Under the pieces are notes generated by a model that was given only the letters and a program-made list of their open reading frames with translations, made no database searches and was not told where the DNA came from. From Ruminococcus sp. AF31-8BH (GTDB taxonomy: Bacteria > Bacillota > Clostridia > Lachnospirales > Lachnospiraceae), in the NCBI RefSeq assembly GCF_003460605.1, contig NZ_QTVN01000019.1:32604-96603 (forward strand): a stretch of 64,000 nucleotides of DNA, in the 5' to 3' direction. Positions 1 through 8,808 of this stretch are shown here, piece after piece (position 1 is the first letter of the stretch; the number at the start of each line of letters is the position of its first letter). Both the position numbers and the translations under genes were made by a program.

Positions 1-598
1 AAACCTCTGACCCTGAAATCCGGGAAACCGACAGCTTCAAATGACTGCAGTCCAGGCTCTTGTGGTATACCGTTCCGGAAGCTGTCACATAGACCATTTT
101 CTCCGGGCTTTCGTTTGGATCACTGGTCTCCTCCCAGCTGGCTCCTGTCCACGCATGGACTTTTACGGAATTGTAATTCCATTTGGCTGGGAGCGGTATG
201 ATTCCTGCCACAGGCTTATAGGAATAGACATCCGGAAGCGTAATCTCTTCTGTTCCTCCGCTTACTGCATAGGCGTACATTCCTGCATCCTTGGCATTCT
301 GGCACAGCTTGCTCAGATGCTCTGTCTGAAGCTTGTATAAATCCATAAAAGAAATCATAGTTACCATTGTCAGGAAAAACAGAGGCAGTACCATTGCCGC
401 CTCTACAGTAAGACTGGCTTTCTTTAGCTTTGTACTTAAGTTTTTCAAAAAGGCGCACAAAGACGCTTTGCCGAAAGGGTTCCGCACCAAAGCCGGGGAT
501 GCTTTTGCGAAATGGTTTCCCAGAGAACTATTCCTTCTTGTTCTTCGCTCTTTCAGAGTCTGTATATCTTTTTGCATAATCTCATCCAATATTCCCAT
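1..598 (-). CDS. TadE-like pilus assembly protein (partial, runs off left edge)
   Basis: This reading frame stays open on the minus strand from 598 to the window edge (about 199 codons). Near residues 50-65 it has the motif SLTVEAAMVLPLFFL, a TadE-type hydrophobic anchor with the conserved Glu typical of pseudopilins. A basic cytoplasmic segment precedes it, and an extracytoplasmic domain follows that ends, as far as visible, in YHKSLDCSHL. Minor pilin-like proteins of this kind help assemble the Flp pilus. The gene closes the Tad operon, 43 bp after the DUF5702 gene. The start is uncertain: ATG at 598 sits directly against an AAAGGAG site, a TTG at about 589 has better spacing, and an ATG at 577 is also possible. 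The C-terminus lies outside the window. Confidence 0.75.
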   Translation of the reverse strand, partial: MGILDEIMQKDIQTLKERRTRRNSSLGNHFAKASPALVRNPFGKASLCAFLKNLSTKLKKASLTVEAAMVLPLFFLTMVTMISFMDLYKLQTEHLSKLCQNAKDAGMYAYAVSGGTEEITLPDVYSYKPVAGIIPLPAKWNYNSVKVHAWTGASWEETSDPNESPEKMVYVTASGTVYHKSLDCSHLKLSVSRISGSEV

Positions 599-641
599 CT
601 CCTTTTCGGAAAAGCATCTCTCTGCGCCTTTTTCTTTATTT

Positions 642-2144
642 TTAAATATAGTGGTATGCTCTCGTAACCGTAAACGTTTTCCGCTTATTTGCTTTTACAT
701 CAGCAGACACTTCCATTGCTGTAATGCAGTGATCCAGCTGAAACCAGTTCCAGTTCTTCGCTTCCTGAACAGAAGTTTCCACCATATCCATGCCGCCATC
801 TATTTTCTTTGCCTTGGAACAGGAAAACAGAAAAACCTGCAGGTAATCTTCGTACGATACTCCTGTCTCATCCGTCCTTCTTATGGTGTCCAGGCTGTCG
901 AACAATGCAGGAAGATTCTGCAGGGACAGCTGCCAGTTTACAGCATTTTTTACAAGAGGGACTTTTCCTCCGTCAAAAAGCTCCCGGACATCCAATATAC
1001 TTTCCGCAAAAGCCCAGCATAAGATCAGTGCACTTTTGATCACGCCAGCTGCCGGAGGAATAAGAAAACTGGCTGCTATAGCCGCTGCGACAGATGTCAC
1101 CTGTGCCACTTTCACAGGGTCCGCCATAAGGCCTGCCACATTGATTCCTTCTCTCACACGCAAAAGCTTGTTCGCAACTGCTTTTAAATTGGCTTCATCA
1201 TTGTCCTTTCCGGCAATTATATATTCGATCTGATAATCCAGGTCACCATTTCCCGGATTTATAAAATTCCCCAGCTTTTCCATCAGGTATTGCTGGTACA
1301 GCGCCTGGGACGTAATCGAGCAGTCTGCTTTGACTGAGTCTTCCATAGCAAATCCAGCTTCCAGGTTTCGCCCGGAAACCAGCTTCTCCTTGTCTGCCTT
1401 CTTATCTGAAATTGCCTTCCATGGAGATATTACCAGATCAAGGATCCCCATTTTCCGAATGCGGCGGATTGCAGGAATTGGATTATCAACCGGCTCAGGC
1501 TCATATCTTTCACCAGTACCAGAGGACGAAGTTCCATCCGAAAAGCCGCTTGAATCCACTGTACCCTGTTCATTATTCGTCATTTCGTCAAGCTTCGCCT
1601 GGCTTTTCTCCTGGGCCGAATTCATTTCAGATTCATAGCTTTCAATTGTCCCTTTGTCTTCCAGTTCATTTCCTTTCTTCTCCGCTTCGGTTGTTTTTCT
1701 TTCCGTATTCCGGATCTTGTTTAAAAGAAGAGCTGCCCCGTGGCTTCCGAGAGTTTCTTTCATATACTGAACCGCTTGCTGGTAAAAGACCTCACCATCT
1801 GCATCTGTCATCAGAAGATAACCGGATATACCGCCCTGCTGCACTGACAATTTCTGACTATTCTGATCCATCACAGGCTCCATATAAGATTCCAGATTAT
1901 CATACACAGCTGCCAGATTCATTTCCTTTCCCCCGTAAGCCCCATCAACAGCAAACAGGTCATAGTCCTTTAAAAGGTACTTGTTGTATTGTCCAAACAA
2001 AGAATATAGTCCAACATCCATACCGTTTAATATTTGTGTTCTTGCCGCTGCCATTCTTACTGACTCGAGTCCTGAGCTCAGTAAAGACAAAATAAGGCCA
2101 AGCGTTAGTGCCAGAAAAACTGTAATACTTCCTCTCTTTACCAT
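642..2144 (-). CDS. DUF5702 domain protein of the Tad pilus locus (TadG-like)
   Basis: A 500-residue protein with a short basic N-terminus and one hydrophobic segment (about residues 6-26, ITVFLALTLGLILSLLSSGL) followed by a large extracytoplasmic region. The layout resembles TadG-type pilus proteins and the DUF5702 family found in clostridial Tad loci. Residues about 160-220 are charged and low in complexity (Glu, Lys, Ser, Gly), probably a linker; a second hydrophobic patch lies near residue 350. The start is supported by an AGGAGAGGT site 5 bp upstream. It lies between the pilin gene and the TadE-like gene, so a role in pilus assembly or surface anchoring is inferred. Its biochemical function is not known to me. 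Confidence 0.7.
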   Translation of the reverse strand: MVKRGSITVFLALTLGLILSLLSSGLESVRMAAARTQILNGMDVGLYSLFGQYNKYLLKDYDLFAVDGAYGGKEMNLAAVYDNLESYMEPVMDQNSQKLSVQQGGISGYLLMTDADGEVFYQQAVQYMKETLGSHGAALLLNKIRNTERKTTEAEKKGNELEDKGTIESYESEMNSAQEKSQAKLDEMTNNEQGTVDSSGFSDGTSSSGTGERYEPEPVDNPIPAIRRIRKMGILDLVISPWKAISDKKADKEKLVSGRNLEAGFAMEDSVKADCSITSQALYQQYLMEKLGNFINPGNGDLDYQIEYIIAGKDNDEANLKAVANKLLRVREGINVAGLMADPVKVAQVTSVAAAIAASFLIPPAAGVIKSALILCWAFAESILDVRELFDGGKVPLVKNAVNWQLSLQNLPALFDSLDTIRRTDETGVSYEDYLQVFLFSCSKAKKIDGGMDMVETSVQEAKNWNWFQLDHCITAMEVSADVKANKRKTFTVTRAYHYI

Positions 2145-2189
2145 GGAGCACCTCTCCTTTTTTACTTCATTTTGTTACTGCGGGTTGCT

Positions 2190-2369
2190 TTAAATCGAGT
2201 TGCTTTGTTTGGTGATCTTTGACAGAATATTTTCTACAAGACTGGTAAGCTGGTCTTTAAAGATCATGACCAGACCAATAAGAACTACAAGAATCAGAAT
2301 AATCTCAACCACACCTACAGCATCTTCCTCCTGCAAAAAATCTTTCGCAAATTCCCGAAGCTTTCTCAT
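2190..2369 (-). CDS. Flp1-family type IVb pilin
   Basis: A 59-residue protein that resembles the major Flp pilin. A short charged leader ending in EEDAVG is followed by a strongly hydrophobic helix (VVEIILILVVLIGLVMIF, about residues 19-37) and a short polar tail. The Gly followed by a hydrophobic stretch with an early Glu is the layout cut by TadV/CpaA-type prepilin peptidases, and such a peptidase is encoded at the head of the operon. A GGGAGGTGAAGGG site directly precedes the ATG. Position between tadC and the DUF5702 gene is normal for clostridial Tad loci. Predicted role: pilus fibre subunit in the cell envelope. Confidence 0.85.
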   Translation of the reverse strand: MRKLREFAKDFLQEEDAVGVVEIILILVVLIGLVMIFKDQLTSLVENILSKITKQSNSI

Positions 2370-2449
2370 CCCTTCACCTCCCTCTGCCTGTAAAATTTCT
2401 TTGGGACTGCTTCGGATAAAGTCCGGTGCTTAAGTCCCTCAGATCGGAT

Positions 2450-3466
2450 TTATCCATAAAAGGACAGACAGGCCGGAAGCATGATAATTGCCATTACCAC
2501 ACCAAGCATCAGAACCATGGGGAGCAGAAGCTTTGTTGTCGCTGCTTCTCCAAGAACTTTCGCCTTTCTTTTCCTGTCATCCCAGGCTTCCACAGATTCC
2601 TTTTCCAGCATTTCTCCCATCTGGCGGCTGCCTTTCTGGAGATTCTGGATCAGAAGCGTTGCAAAGGTTTTATACTTTACGTGTCCGCAGCGTTCTCCAA
2701 AGCGTCTGTAGGCTTCCATTTCGGAAATCCCGCTTTCCATTTCATTGCATGCGGTCACAAGCTCCTCGTACGCTGCTCTTTTTTCATTTTTGCGTTTATA
2801 ATCTACCGTCATTTTGCGGAATGCATTTCTGACTGTCATACCTGCCTGTACCAGCAGGGTAAATTTCATGATCAGTCCTGGATAATCCATCATCAGTTCC
2901 TCATATCTTTTTGCCCTTGCACTCTGCTCTTCCCTGGCAGTCATGACAATGATAGCAAAAGCTGCCGCCATAGTCATAGCTGCAAGAAGATTTCCGGTAT
3001 TATCGTAAGGAGTTTTCCATTCCAGATTTTTGCCATTCCAGCTGGACGGCAGGTAATAGTAATCTGGATCTGACTTCTGGCTGTTGTATTTCGCAATAAA
3101 ATCCAGAAGCTTTTTTTCCAGTTTTTCTTCCTCTGTCAGCACTTCCTGCTGCTGGGAATCTTCCTCTTCCATTTCTTTTTCTGGGATTTGAACGTAGATA
3201 CTGCCTGTTTCTTCTCCTTCCATGGATACCATGAATTTCTCTTCATAAGAATTTTCCTCCTTTTTCAGTTCATAACCATCCTGATAAATTTCTCCGCCGC
3301 CTTTGGTACAGGTCATGGCAAGTCCCATTATATTTCCAGTCAATGCAACTGCCAAAAACAGCTTTCTTCCCTTTTGTGTTCCGATTTGTTCCACATGCAG
3401 CCATCCAAGCCTGCTTCCTGCCGCAAGGAGAAATAATATAACAAAAATGACAATATGGAGCCACAT
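2450..3466 (-). CDS. tadC: TadC-type inner-membrane platform protein (type II secretion F family)
   Basis: A 338-residue membrane protein. It begins with a hydrophobic helix, continues with a Glu-rich soluble stretch (about residues 65-120), then a second helix near 165-180, the T2SS-F domain (about 190-300, with the typical run TLLVQAGMTVRNAFRKM) and a C-terminal helix pair ending LMLGVVMAIIMLPACLSFYG. TadC partners TadB to form the platform through which the TadA ATPase drives pilus polymerisation. The gene begins 3 bp after tadB ends. The long acidic insert between the first two helices is longer than I expect for TadC and may be lineage-specific. Confidence 0.85.
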   Translation of the reverse strand: MWLHIVIFVILFLLAAGSRLGWLHVEQIGTQKGRKLFLAVALTGNIMGLAMTCTKGGGEIYQDGYELKKEENSYEEKFMVSMEGEETGSIYVQIPEKEMEEEDSQQQEVLTEEEKLEKKLLDFIAKYNSQKSDPDYYYLPSSWNGKNLEWKTPYDNTGNLLAAMTMAAAFAIIVMTAREEQSARAKRYEELMMDYPGLIMKFTLLVQAGMTVRNAFRKMTVDYKRKNEKRAAYEELVTACNEMESGISEMEAYRRFGERCGHVKYKTFATLLIQNLQKGSRQMGEMLEKESVEAWDDRKRKAKVLGEAATTKLLLPMVLMLGVVMAIIMLPACLSFYG

Positions 3467-3469
3467 CCG

Positions 3470-4222
3470 CTACACCTCGATTTCCACAATTCTCTTGCCC
3501 ATCCAATACGCAGTTCCATATACAGCCAGGCAAACAGACATGGCGCCAATGCCAAAGGGATTGCCGTAAAGCATATCCAGAAATCCCGGAGATGCCAGCT
3601 GAAGATAAAGAATAATTCCTGCCGGCATAAGGCTCATGATCATCTGCTCGGATTTTTTTGCTGCCAGAGTGGATTCGATTTCTTTTTTCACATCAATCTT
3701 ATCTCCCAGCATACGGGCTACCTTTTGAATGACATTTCCAAGATCACCGCCGCTTCTTTTGGCTGTGTACAAAATAGAAGCAAAATTCTCAATGTCCTCT
3801 ACCCTGCATCTTTTTCCAAGGTCCAGGAACAGGTCTTCCACCGGAACGCTTACCTTCTGCTGATTTTCTATGTATCGGAATTCGCGCACAATGTCCGCAT
3901 TTTTCTCATATAACTGCTCCAGATCCCGAACACATGCAGAAACCGCATTTTCTACCGAATAGCCTGCCTGCACTGCCACGCTCATAGAATTTAAGGCATC
4001 CCGGAACTGGTAATTCAACCGGCGCTTTCTCTCCCGGATCAGCTGTTTCTTTTTCCATTTCAGATAAAGGACTGGAAGAGGAACTGCCAGAAGCAGCATC
4101 CATATATTTTTATAAAACAGATAATCCACCACTAGGCAAAGAATAACACACTCAGACACATATCTGATGATTTCCTTTACCGAATACTGATACTTTTCAT
4201 AATCCGTGTTTTTACCGTTCAT
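3470..4222 (-). CDS. tadB: TadB-type inner-membrane platform protein (type II secretion F family)
   Basis: A 250-residue protein of the T2SS-F family. Hydrophobic segments lie near residues 20-55 and at the C-terminus, flanking a soluble F domain with the family-typical runs LNSMSVAVQAGYSVENAV and AKRSGGDLGNVI. I chose the ATG at 4222 because it overlaps the tadA stop as ATGA; a longer in-frame extension back to 4300 would run well into tadA and lacks a convincing ribosome site. It is expected to form the pilus platform with TadC. Translational coupling to tadA is likely. Confidence 0.88.
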   Translation of the reverse strand: MNGKNTDYEKYQYSVKEIIRYVSECVILCLVVDYLFYKNIWMLLLAVPLPVLYLKWKKKQLIRERKRRLNYQFRDALNSMSVAVQAGYSVENAVSACVRDLEQLYEKNADIVREFRYIENQQKVSVPVEDLFLDLGKRCRVEDIENFASILYTAKRSGGDLGNVIQKVARMLGDKIDVKKEIESTLAAKKSEQMIMSLMPAGIILYLQLASPGFLDMLYGNPFGIGAMSVCLAVYGTAYWMGKRIVEIEV

Positions 4223-5412
4223 AGTTTCACCCCCGCACGTTCCAGTTTTTCCCGGTGCATCAAAGGCTCCATCTTTACAAGACCTTTTTCTTCCTGCCAC
4301 TGATATAAGGGCTGGATCTTGATCTCGCCATCTTCATAGCCGCACACCTCCGAGATTTCCAGAAGCTTTCGGGAGCGGTCCCGCATACGTCCCAAATGAA
4401 TCAAAATGTCCACCCCTGATGCAATCTGCCTGCGCACTGCCTGTAAGGGAAGATCCAGTTCCGCCATCAAAGTCATGATTTCCAGTCTTGCCAGCATATC
4501 CCTGCTGCTGTTTGCATGAGCCGTTCCAAGGCTTCCCTCATGTCCGGTGTTTAGCGCCTGCAGCATGTCCATAGCTTCTCCGCCTCTGACCTCTCCAACA
4601 ATGATCCGGTCCGGACGCATTCGCAGTGCAGAGCGGATCAGATCCCGGATGCTGACAGCCGGTGCACCGTTGACGGTGGCTGCTCTTGCCTCAAGGCGGA
4701 CCAGATTTGCAATTCCCTGGATTTTCAGTTCTGCATTGTCCTCAATGGTGATAATCCGTTCATCCCTGGGAATATATTCAGACAGTGCACCGAGGAAGGT
4801 GGTCTTGCCGCTTCCGGTACCGCCGCCAATCACAATCGAGTAACGGGCCTTTACCAGCTTCTCCAGAAATTCGGCGCATTCAGGTGTCACGCTTCCCAAC
4901 TCGATCAGCTTCTCCATGGTGATGGGCTTGTCTGGAAAACGACGTATGGTGAGTATAGGACCGTTTAATGCTACCGGATAAATAACCACATTGACACGCG
5001 CTCCGGTCTCCAGCCTTGCATCCACAATGGGACTGGATTCATTGACAATACGGTTGCATTTGCCTACGATCTGCTGGATCACATCCTCCAGTTTTTCCTG
5101 GTCCGTAAAAGACTTCGGCCATTTGGTAAGCCTGCCTTTTCGCTCCACAAAAATGGAATCCGGACCATTAACCATGATTTCCGTCACAGTCTCATCCTCG
5201 ATCAGTTCCTGCAGTACATCTAGCTTCCGCACAGAATAGAAAAGTTCCTGGCGAAGCTGAACCTTCTCCTTCAGGCTTACGCCCGATTCCCGCAGACTGT
5301 CCAGAATCAGTTCGTCAATGGTCTCCAGGATTTCCTGATCGGTAAGTTCCTGGCAAACATCCAGTTTTTCCATCAGCATCTGTCTCAGTTTTCGAAATGT
5401 TTCCTGACTCAT
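4219..5412 (-). CDS. tadA: TadA/CpaF-type secretion ATPase
   Basis: A 397-residue type II/IV secretion ATPase that powers Flp pilus extension from the cytoplasmic face. Visible elements are an N-terminal helical domain, the segment VTEIMVNGPDSIFVERKGRL that opens the CpaF core, a Walker A loop GGGTGSGKTTF near residue 200, an Asp/Glu box IITIEDNAEL, a Walker B-like region RPDRIIVGEVRGGEA, and the His box TGHEGSLGTAHANS. Length and motif order are normal for the family. It overlaps the CpaE-like gene upstream (4 bp) and tadB downstream (4 bp), so the three are probably translationally coupled. Confidence 0.95.
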   Translation of the reverse strand: MSQETFRKLRQMLMEKLDVCQELTDQEILETIDELILDSLRESGVSLKEKVQLRQELFYSVRKLDVLQELIEDETVTEIMVNGPDSIFVERKGRLTKWPKSFTDQEKLEDVIQQIVGKCNRIVNESSPIVDARLETGARVNVVIYPVALNGPILTIRRFPDKPITMEKLIELGSVTPECAEFLEKLVKARYSIVIGGGTGSGKTTFLGALSEYIPRDERIITIEDNAELKIQGIANLVRLEARAATVNGAPAVSIRDLIRSALRMRPDRIIVGEVRGGEAMDMLQALNTGHEGSLGTAHANSSRDMLARLEIMTLMAELDLPLQAVRRQIASGVDILIHLGRMRDRSRKLLEISEVCGYEDGEIKIQPLYQWQEEKGLVKMEPLMHREKLERAGVKL

Positions 5413-6422
5413 TCTCTTTCCTTTCTCAGAATCTCCCTGACATAATCTCCAAGTTCACTCCACAGAAGTCCCTCAATATAATTCTCCGGAGCTGCATTAC
5501 CCCCGTGAAAGGGCAGATGCATCTTTGTAGTTCTGGCGAGAATCTGAGGATAATCCCAGATTCTCACCAGGTTCTCAAACTGGGAAATCTTGGATACGGA
5601 TACCGGATCAGTCAGAACCGGCATATAAATTCTTTTACACATATCCAGCATTTGAAAAATACCGTCAATGGCTCCGCCTATATCCAGAATCACCACCTCA
5701 TAGCTGCTGTGGCTGACAATTTCCTTTATCAGATTTTCCCAGTCTTCCCACTCCGTTCCCCGTATGTCCTCCGGCGTGCGCACAGGCGGTATGTAATCCA
5801 GATTATTCACTGTCTGTATCATTCCGTTCATTTTATAGATCAGATTGCCGTTCTCCTGCCGCACGAAATAAAGAAGATCGCTCAGGTTCTGGGAAAAGCC
5901 TTTTCCCATCAGCTCCTCAAAGCCTGCGTATTCTTCAAGGTTCAGGTACAAAACCGCCTTCTCCTTCGCCAGGATCTGTCCCAGTGTCAGCGCAAATGAA
6001 GTCTTGAGACAGCGCCCCACCGGGGAATAGATCCCATATATCACCGTAGTCTTCTTCAATACCGGAAAAGCAACTGGCGTCACTGCTTTCTCTGCTCCGT
6101 AGCATGCCATTACTTCCCTTACCACATCTGATGATGCCTGATACTTGTATACACTTGGATATCGGTCCAGTTCTGGCGGGTGCACTCCCTCCGAAAGTAT
6201 AACAATCTTACCAATTTCCAACTCCTGCACCTGACGGCACATTGCCTTCTGGGAAATCAGCAGCAACTCAATATGAATGTTTTTCCCGTAGGCGATCAGA
6301 CTCTCCACTGTGGTAAATGCCTGAATCTCAAATGGTATGTTTTTCTTCTGATTGAGATAATCCATAAAGTTCAGGGCATAGTCTACTTCAAGGTCACAGA
6401 CTGCAAAAATGTTCTTTTTCAA
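5409..6422 (-). CDS. CpaE/TadZ-like pilus localisation ATPase (degenerate P-loop)
   Basis: A 337-residue protein with an N-terminal receiver-like domain (about 1-115) and a C-terminal ParA/MinD-type domain. The place of the deviant Walker A loop is taken by YSPVGRCLKTSFAL, which keeps the terminal Lys-Thr but has Arg-Cys where the family has Gly-Gly/Lys. Later motifs YLNLEEYAGF and YEVVILDIGGAIDG match the ParA fold. TadZ/CpaE proteins place the Tad machine at the pole or a membrane focus. The start codon is TTG at 6422, 5 bp after a GGAGGT site inside the end of the prepilin peptidase gene. ATP binding may be weakened by the altered loop. Confidence 0.8.
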   Translation of the reverse strand: MKKNIFAVCDLEVDYALNFMDYLNQKKNIPFEIQAFTTVESLIAYGKNIHIELLLISQKAMCRQVQELEIGKIVILSEGVHPPELDRYPSVYKYQASSDVVREVMACYGAEKAVTPVAFPVLKKTTVIYGIYSPVGRCLKTSFALTLGQILAKEKAVLYLNLEEYAGFEELMGKGFSQNLSDLLYFVRQENGNLIYKMNGMIQTVNNLDYIPPVRTPEDIRGTEWEDWENLIKEIVSHSSYEVVILDIGGAIDGIFQMLDMCKRIYMPVLTDPVSVSKISQFENLVRIWDYPQILARTTKMHLPFHGGNAAPENYIEGLLWSELGDYVREILRKERE

Positions 6423-6928
6423 TAGACACCTCCTGCATAAAGCAATGCACTTAGAAATATGGGAACTGTAAAGTGAAAATTCTCCAGCGGCATGCCGCTT
6501 TTACCATAGGGTTTTCTTTTTCCTGTTTTGAAAAAATCGCTGACATAGCAGAATAAATATTGGATTCTCTGGCAAAGGATGCCGCCAGAGATCATAAGAG
6601 CCGCTGAAATTACAGCGCCGATCAGAAAGGAATACGCAATGCATCTAAGAATTGTCCCCGGTCCCAGTACGCTTCCCATAACACAGAAAAGCTTGATGTC
6701 GCCAGCGCCCAGCATTCTGAATAGAAACAGCCAGCCAAGTACCAGAAAGGGGGTGCATGCTCCGAAGCTCCAGGCTATGAACCCGCCCGTTCCTCTCTCC
6801 ATAAGCTGCACGGTCAGGCTGATAACCAGACAGAACAAAAGCCACGCATTATCTACTTTCGCCCGCTGGATATCCATCACCACCGCACCTCCTGCGGCAA
6901 TGGCAGGAAAAATCATATAAAAAAGCAT
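6419..6928 (-). CDS. Prepilin peptidase (TadV/CpaA, A24 family)
   Basis: A 169-residue multi-pass membrane aspartyl protease. The first catalytic Asp lies in VVMDIQRAKVDN (about residue 19) and the second in the GxGD motif MLGAGDIKLF (about residue 77). It lacks the N-terminal methylase domain of long prepilin peptidases, as expected for TadV. It should cleave the leader of the small Flp pilin encoded downstream. It is the first gene of the Tad operon, about 160 bp downstream of the promoter at 7091-7119, and its stop overlaps the next start. Confidence 0.9.
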   Translation of the reverse strand: MLFYMIFPAIAAGGAVVMDIQRAKVDNAWLLFCLVISLTVQLMERGTGGFIAWSFGACTPFLVLGWLFLFRMLGAGDIKLFCVMGSVLGPGTILRCIAYSFLIGAVISAALMISGGILCQRIQYLFCYVSDFFKTGKRKPYGKSGMPLENFHFTVPIFLSALLYAGGVY

Positions 6929-7039
6929 AGATGGATTTCTCCCTTCTTTCCTGTCAGTTTTCTTCTCAACTACAGAAGGGTCCTCTTTGGTATTTCCGGT
7001 TCGTAATTGTAATCTTTCATCTTCAGTAGAATAGGGAAT

Positions 7040-7060
7040 AGTCGGTCTGATCAGACGACT
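7040..7060 (-). other. Palindromic hairpin in the Tad operon leader
   Basis: The leader RNA of the Tad operon contains a perfect 12-bp palindrome, GTCTGATCAGAC (7045-7056), flanked by AGTC (7040-7043) and GACT (7057-7060), so the stem can extend to 16 bp with one bulged base. A second hairpin, CCAGA-AGTCA-TCTGG, lies nearer the promoter at about 7068-7082. It could be an RNA fold or a DNA operator. I see no match to either c-di-GMP riboswitch class. Confidence 0.5.
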
Positions 7061-7090
7061 TTCGATACCAGATGACTTCTGGTGAGTCTT

Positions 7091-7119
7091 ATTATAGGGG
7101 CTGGTTTTGTATTTGTCCA
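7091..7119 (-). promoter_or_regulatory. Sigma-A promoter of the Tad pilus operon
   Basis: On the minus strand, TGGACA (7114-7119) and TATAAT (7091-7096) are separated by 17 bp. The -10 is a perfect consensus and the -35 has one mismatch. It faces the prepilin peptidase gene and leaves a leader of about 155 nt. Confidence 0.85.
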
Positions 7120-7197
7120 GTCCTTTTTTCCAAAATTTTATAAAAAAACTATAAATTCATTTTTAAAAGGAGTATACTGGTTTCGGGAGGTATTATT

Positions 7198-7818
7198 ATG
7201 ACAATAATGACATGTTTTGGGGATAGTATTACAGACTGCGGTCATTGCTTTTCCCCCGATTTTCTTGGAGATGGATATGTAAAGATGCTGGCAGGACGTT
7301 TTCACCGGGAGGGCTATGAGATCCAGATGCGCAACTGCGGAACAGATGGATTTACTGTGCAGAGACTGCTTCAGCGGGTAAAAACAGACAGTACAATTAT
7401 TGGCAATCTTGCAGCCGTTTTGATTGGAATAAATGATATTGGAATGATGATGAACACAGACCGCACGCCTGCCCAGCAGGAAGAAATGATGGGTTCTTTT
7501 CAGGAACATTATCTTGAACTTTTAACAATATTGACAAAATCCAGTTGCAGCGTCATTCTTATGGAACCTTTTGTTTTTTCCTGTCCTGCTTTTTATGAGA
7601 ACTGGAAGCCTCTTCTTCAGAAAATGAGCCAGATCATCCGAACGCTTTCCATACAGTTCCGCCTTCCGTTTCTTTCTCTGCAAAAGGAGCTGGACGAAGA
7701 AGTGCGCAGATATGGATATTCCGCCATCACCACAGACGGAGTTCATCTTACCCGCCAGGGCCAGCAGTTCCTTGCTGACCGTCTTTACAGTTGCATTGCA
7801 GAGCACAATTATGTATAA
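7198..7818 (+). CDS. SGNH/GDSL-type hydrolase
   Basis: A 206-residue esterase/lipase-like protein without a signal peptide. Block I is CFGDSITDCG with the nucleophile Ser near residue 9, block III is IGINDIGMM (Gly-Ile-Asn-Asp), and block V is TTDGVHLTRQG with the catalytic Asp and His near residue 182. Family members remove acyl groups from lipids, sugars or other small molecules; the substrate here cannot be read from sequence. The ATG has a CGGGAGG site 8 bp upstream. The GNAT gene follows after 35 bp, so the two may be co-transcribed. Confidence 0.88.
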   Translation: MTIMTCFGDSITDCGHCFSPDFLGDGYVKMLAGRFHREGYEIQMRNCGTDGFTVQRLLQRVKTDSTIIGNLAAVLIGINDIGMMMNTDRTPAQQEEMMGSFQEHYLELLTILTKSSCSVILMEPFVFSCPAFYENWKPLLQKMSQIIRTLSIQFRLPFLSLQKELDEEVRRYGYSAITTDGVHLTRQGQQFLADRLYSCIAEHNYV

Positions 7819-7853
7819 TTACCATCATAAATAAAACAAAGAAGGTTTTTTAA

Positions 7854-8615
7854 ATGGATAAAATAATTAAAGAAATCGAAGATATGTCGCTGAATGCATG
7901 GCCCTCTCATAAAATGGAACTTTATGACGGATGGATTCTTCGTTTTTCTTATTTTTATACGCATCGTACCAACAGTGTGGAACAGTTCGGCACCTCCACG
8001 CTTTCCTGGAGAGAAAAGGTATCTTTCTGTGAGCAGGAATATGCCCGTCTTGGAAGCCCTGCTATTTTCAAGATCAGTCCGCTGGTTTCCCCGGATTTTG
8101 ATTATGTTCTGGAAAACCGCGGCTATGAGATTCAGCATACCACCAATGTTATGGCAGCTGATCTGGAGCATGCGGATTTGTCCGCTTCCTATGATCTGGT
8201 AACGCTTACGGATGACATTCCGGATATCTGGATTGAGAGTCTTTTCGATTTAAAGGGAACCATAAATCCGGTTCACCGGGCAGTGGTTCCTTCTATGTAT
8301 CATGCAATTGTGAAGGATACTATCTGTGCTTCTATCTGGAATAATGGAAAAATCATTGCCACAGGGCTTGGCATTCTGGACCGTGATTACATTGGCTTAT
8401 ACGCCATTCATGTACGGGAGGATTTCCGCCACAAGGGATATGCACGCCAGATCTGCACTGCACTGCTCAAAGAAGGAAAGAAAAAAGGTGCCACACGTGC
8501 CTATCTTCAGGTCGTAGAGGGAAACACTCCTGCGCGCAGCCTTTATGAATCCCTTGGGCTGAATTTTGTCTATACATACTGGTTCCGCGTTCAGACCCAG
8601 ACTGACCGTGTCTAA
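7854..8615 (+). CDS. GNAT-family N-acetyltransferase
   Basis: A 253-residue protein. The first half (about 1-130) is an N-terminal extension, the second half a GNAT fold with the acetyl-CoA-binding signature VREDFRHKGYARQICTALL (about residues 183-201) and the C-terminal strand-helix segment GNTPARSLYESLGLNFVYTY. The double layout with an N-terminal degenerate GNAT-like half is common in this group. The substrate is unknown. It starts 35 bp after the SGNH hydrolase behind an AAGAAGG site and ends about 55 bp before a strong terminator. Confidence 0.88.
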   Translation: MDKIIKEIEDMSLNAWPSHKMELYDGWILRFSYFYTHRTNSVEQFGTSTLSWREKVSFCEQEYARLGSPAIFKISPLVSPDFDYVLENRGYEIQHTTNVMAADLEHADLSASYDLVTLTDDIPDIWIESLFDLKGTINPVHRAVVPSMYHAIVKDTICASIWNNGKIIATGLGILDRDYIGLYAIHVREDFRHKGYARQICTALLKEGKKKGATRAYLQVVEGNTPARSLYESLGLNFVYTYWFRVQTQTDRV

Positions 8616-8669
8616 ACAATCAAGTAATTATGTGATTTTGTTTCAATTTTTTTCAAATACTTAAATCGT

Positions 8670-8721
8670 AAAAGACTGTGAACCGTGCCGTCAACAGGGC
8701 ACATCTTCACAGTCTTTTTTG
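8670..8721. terminator. Intrinsic terminator between the GNAT gene and folT
   Basis: The arms AAGACTGTGAA and TTCACAGTCTT enclose a 23-base loop and are followed by a T-run on the plus strand, with an A-run before the first arm that gives a T-run on the minus strand. It can serve both convergent genes. Confidence 0.88.
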
Positions 8722-8808
8722 GGGGAATCGTATTTTTATAAAATACTATATTTGATTTTTATTGGGTAATGCTGTTAAGTTATGTATTTATAAATGAATT
8801 ACTCAGTC

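Noticed and set aside
6929..7090. Possible c-di-GMP riboswitch in the Tad leader
   Set aside because: The conserved GEMM-I and GEMM-II blocks are absent.
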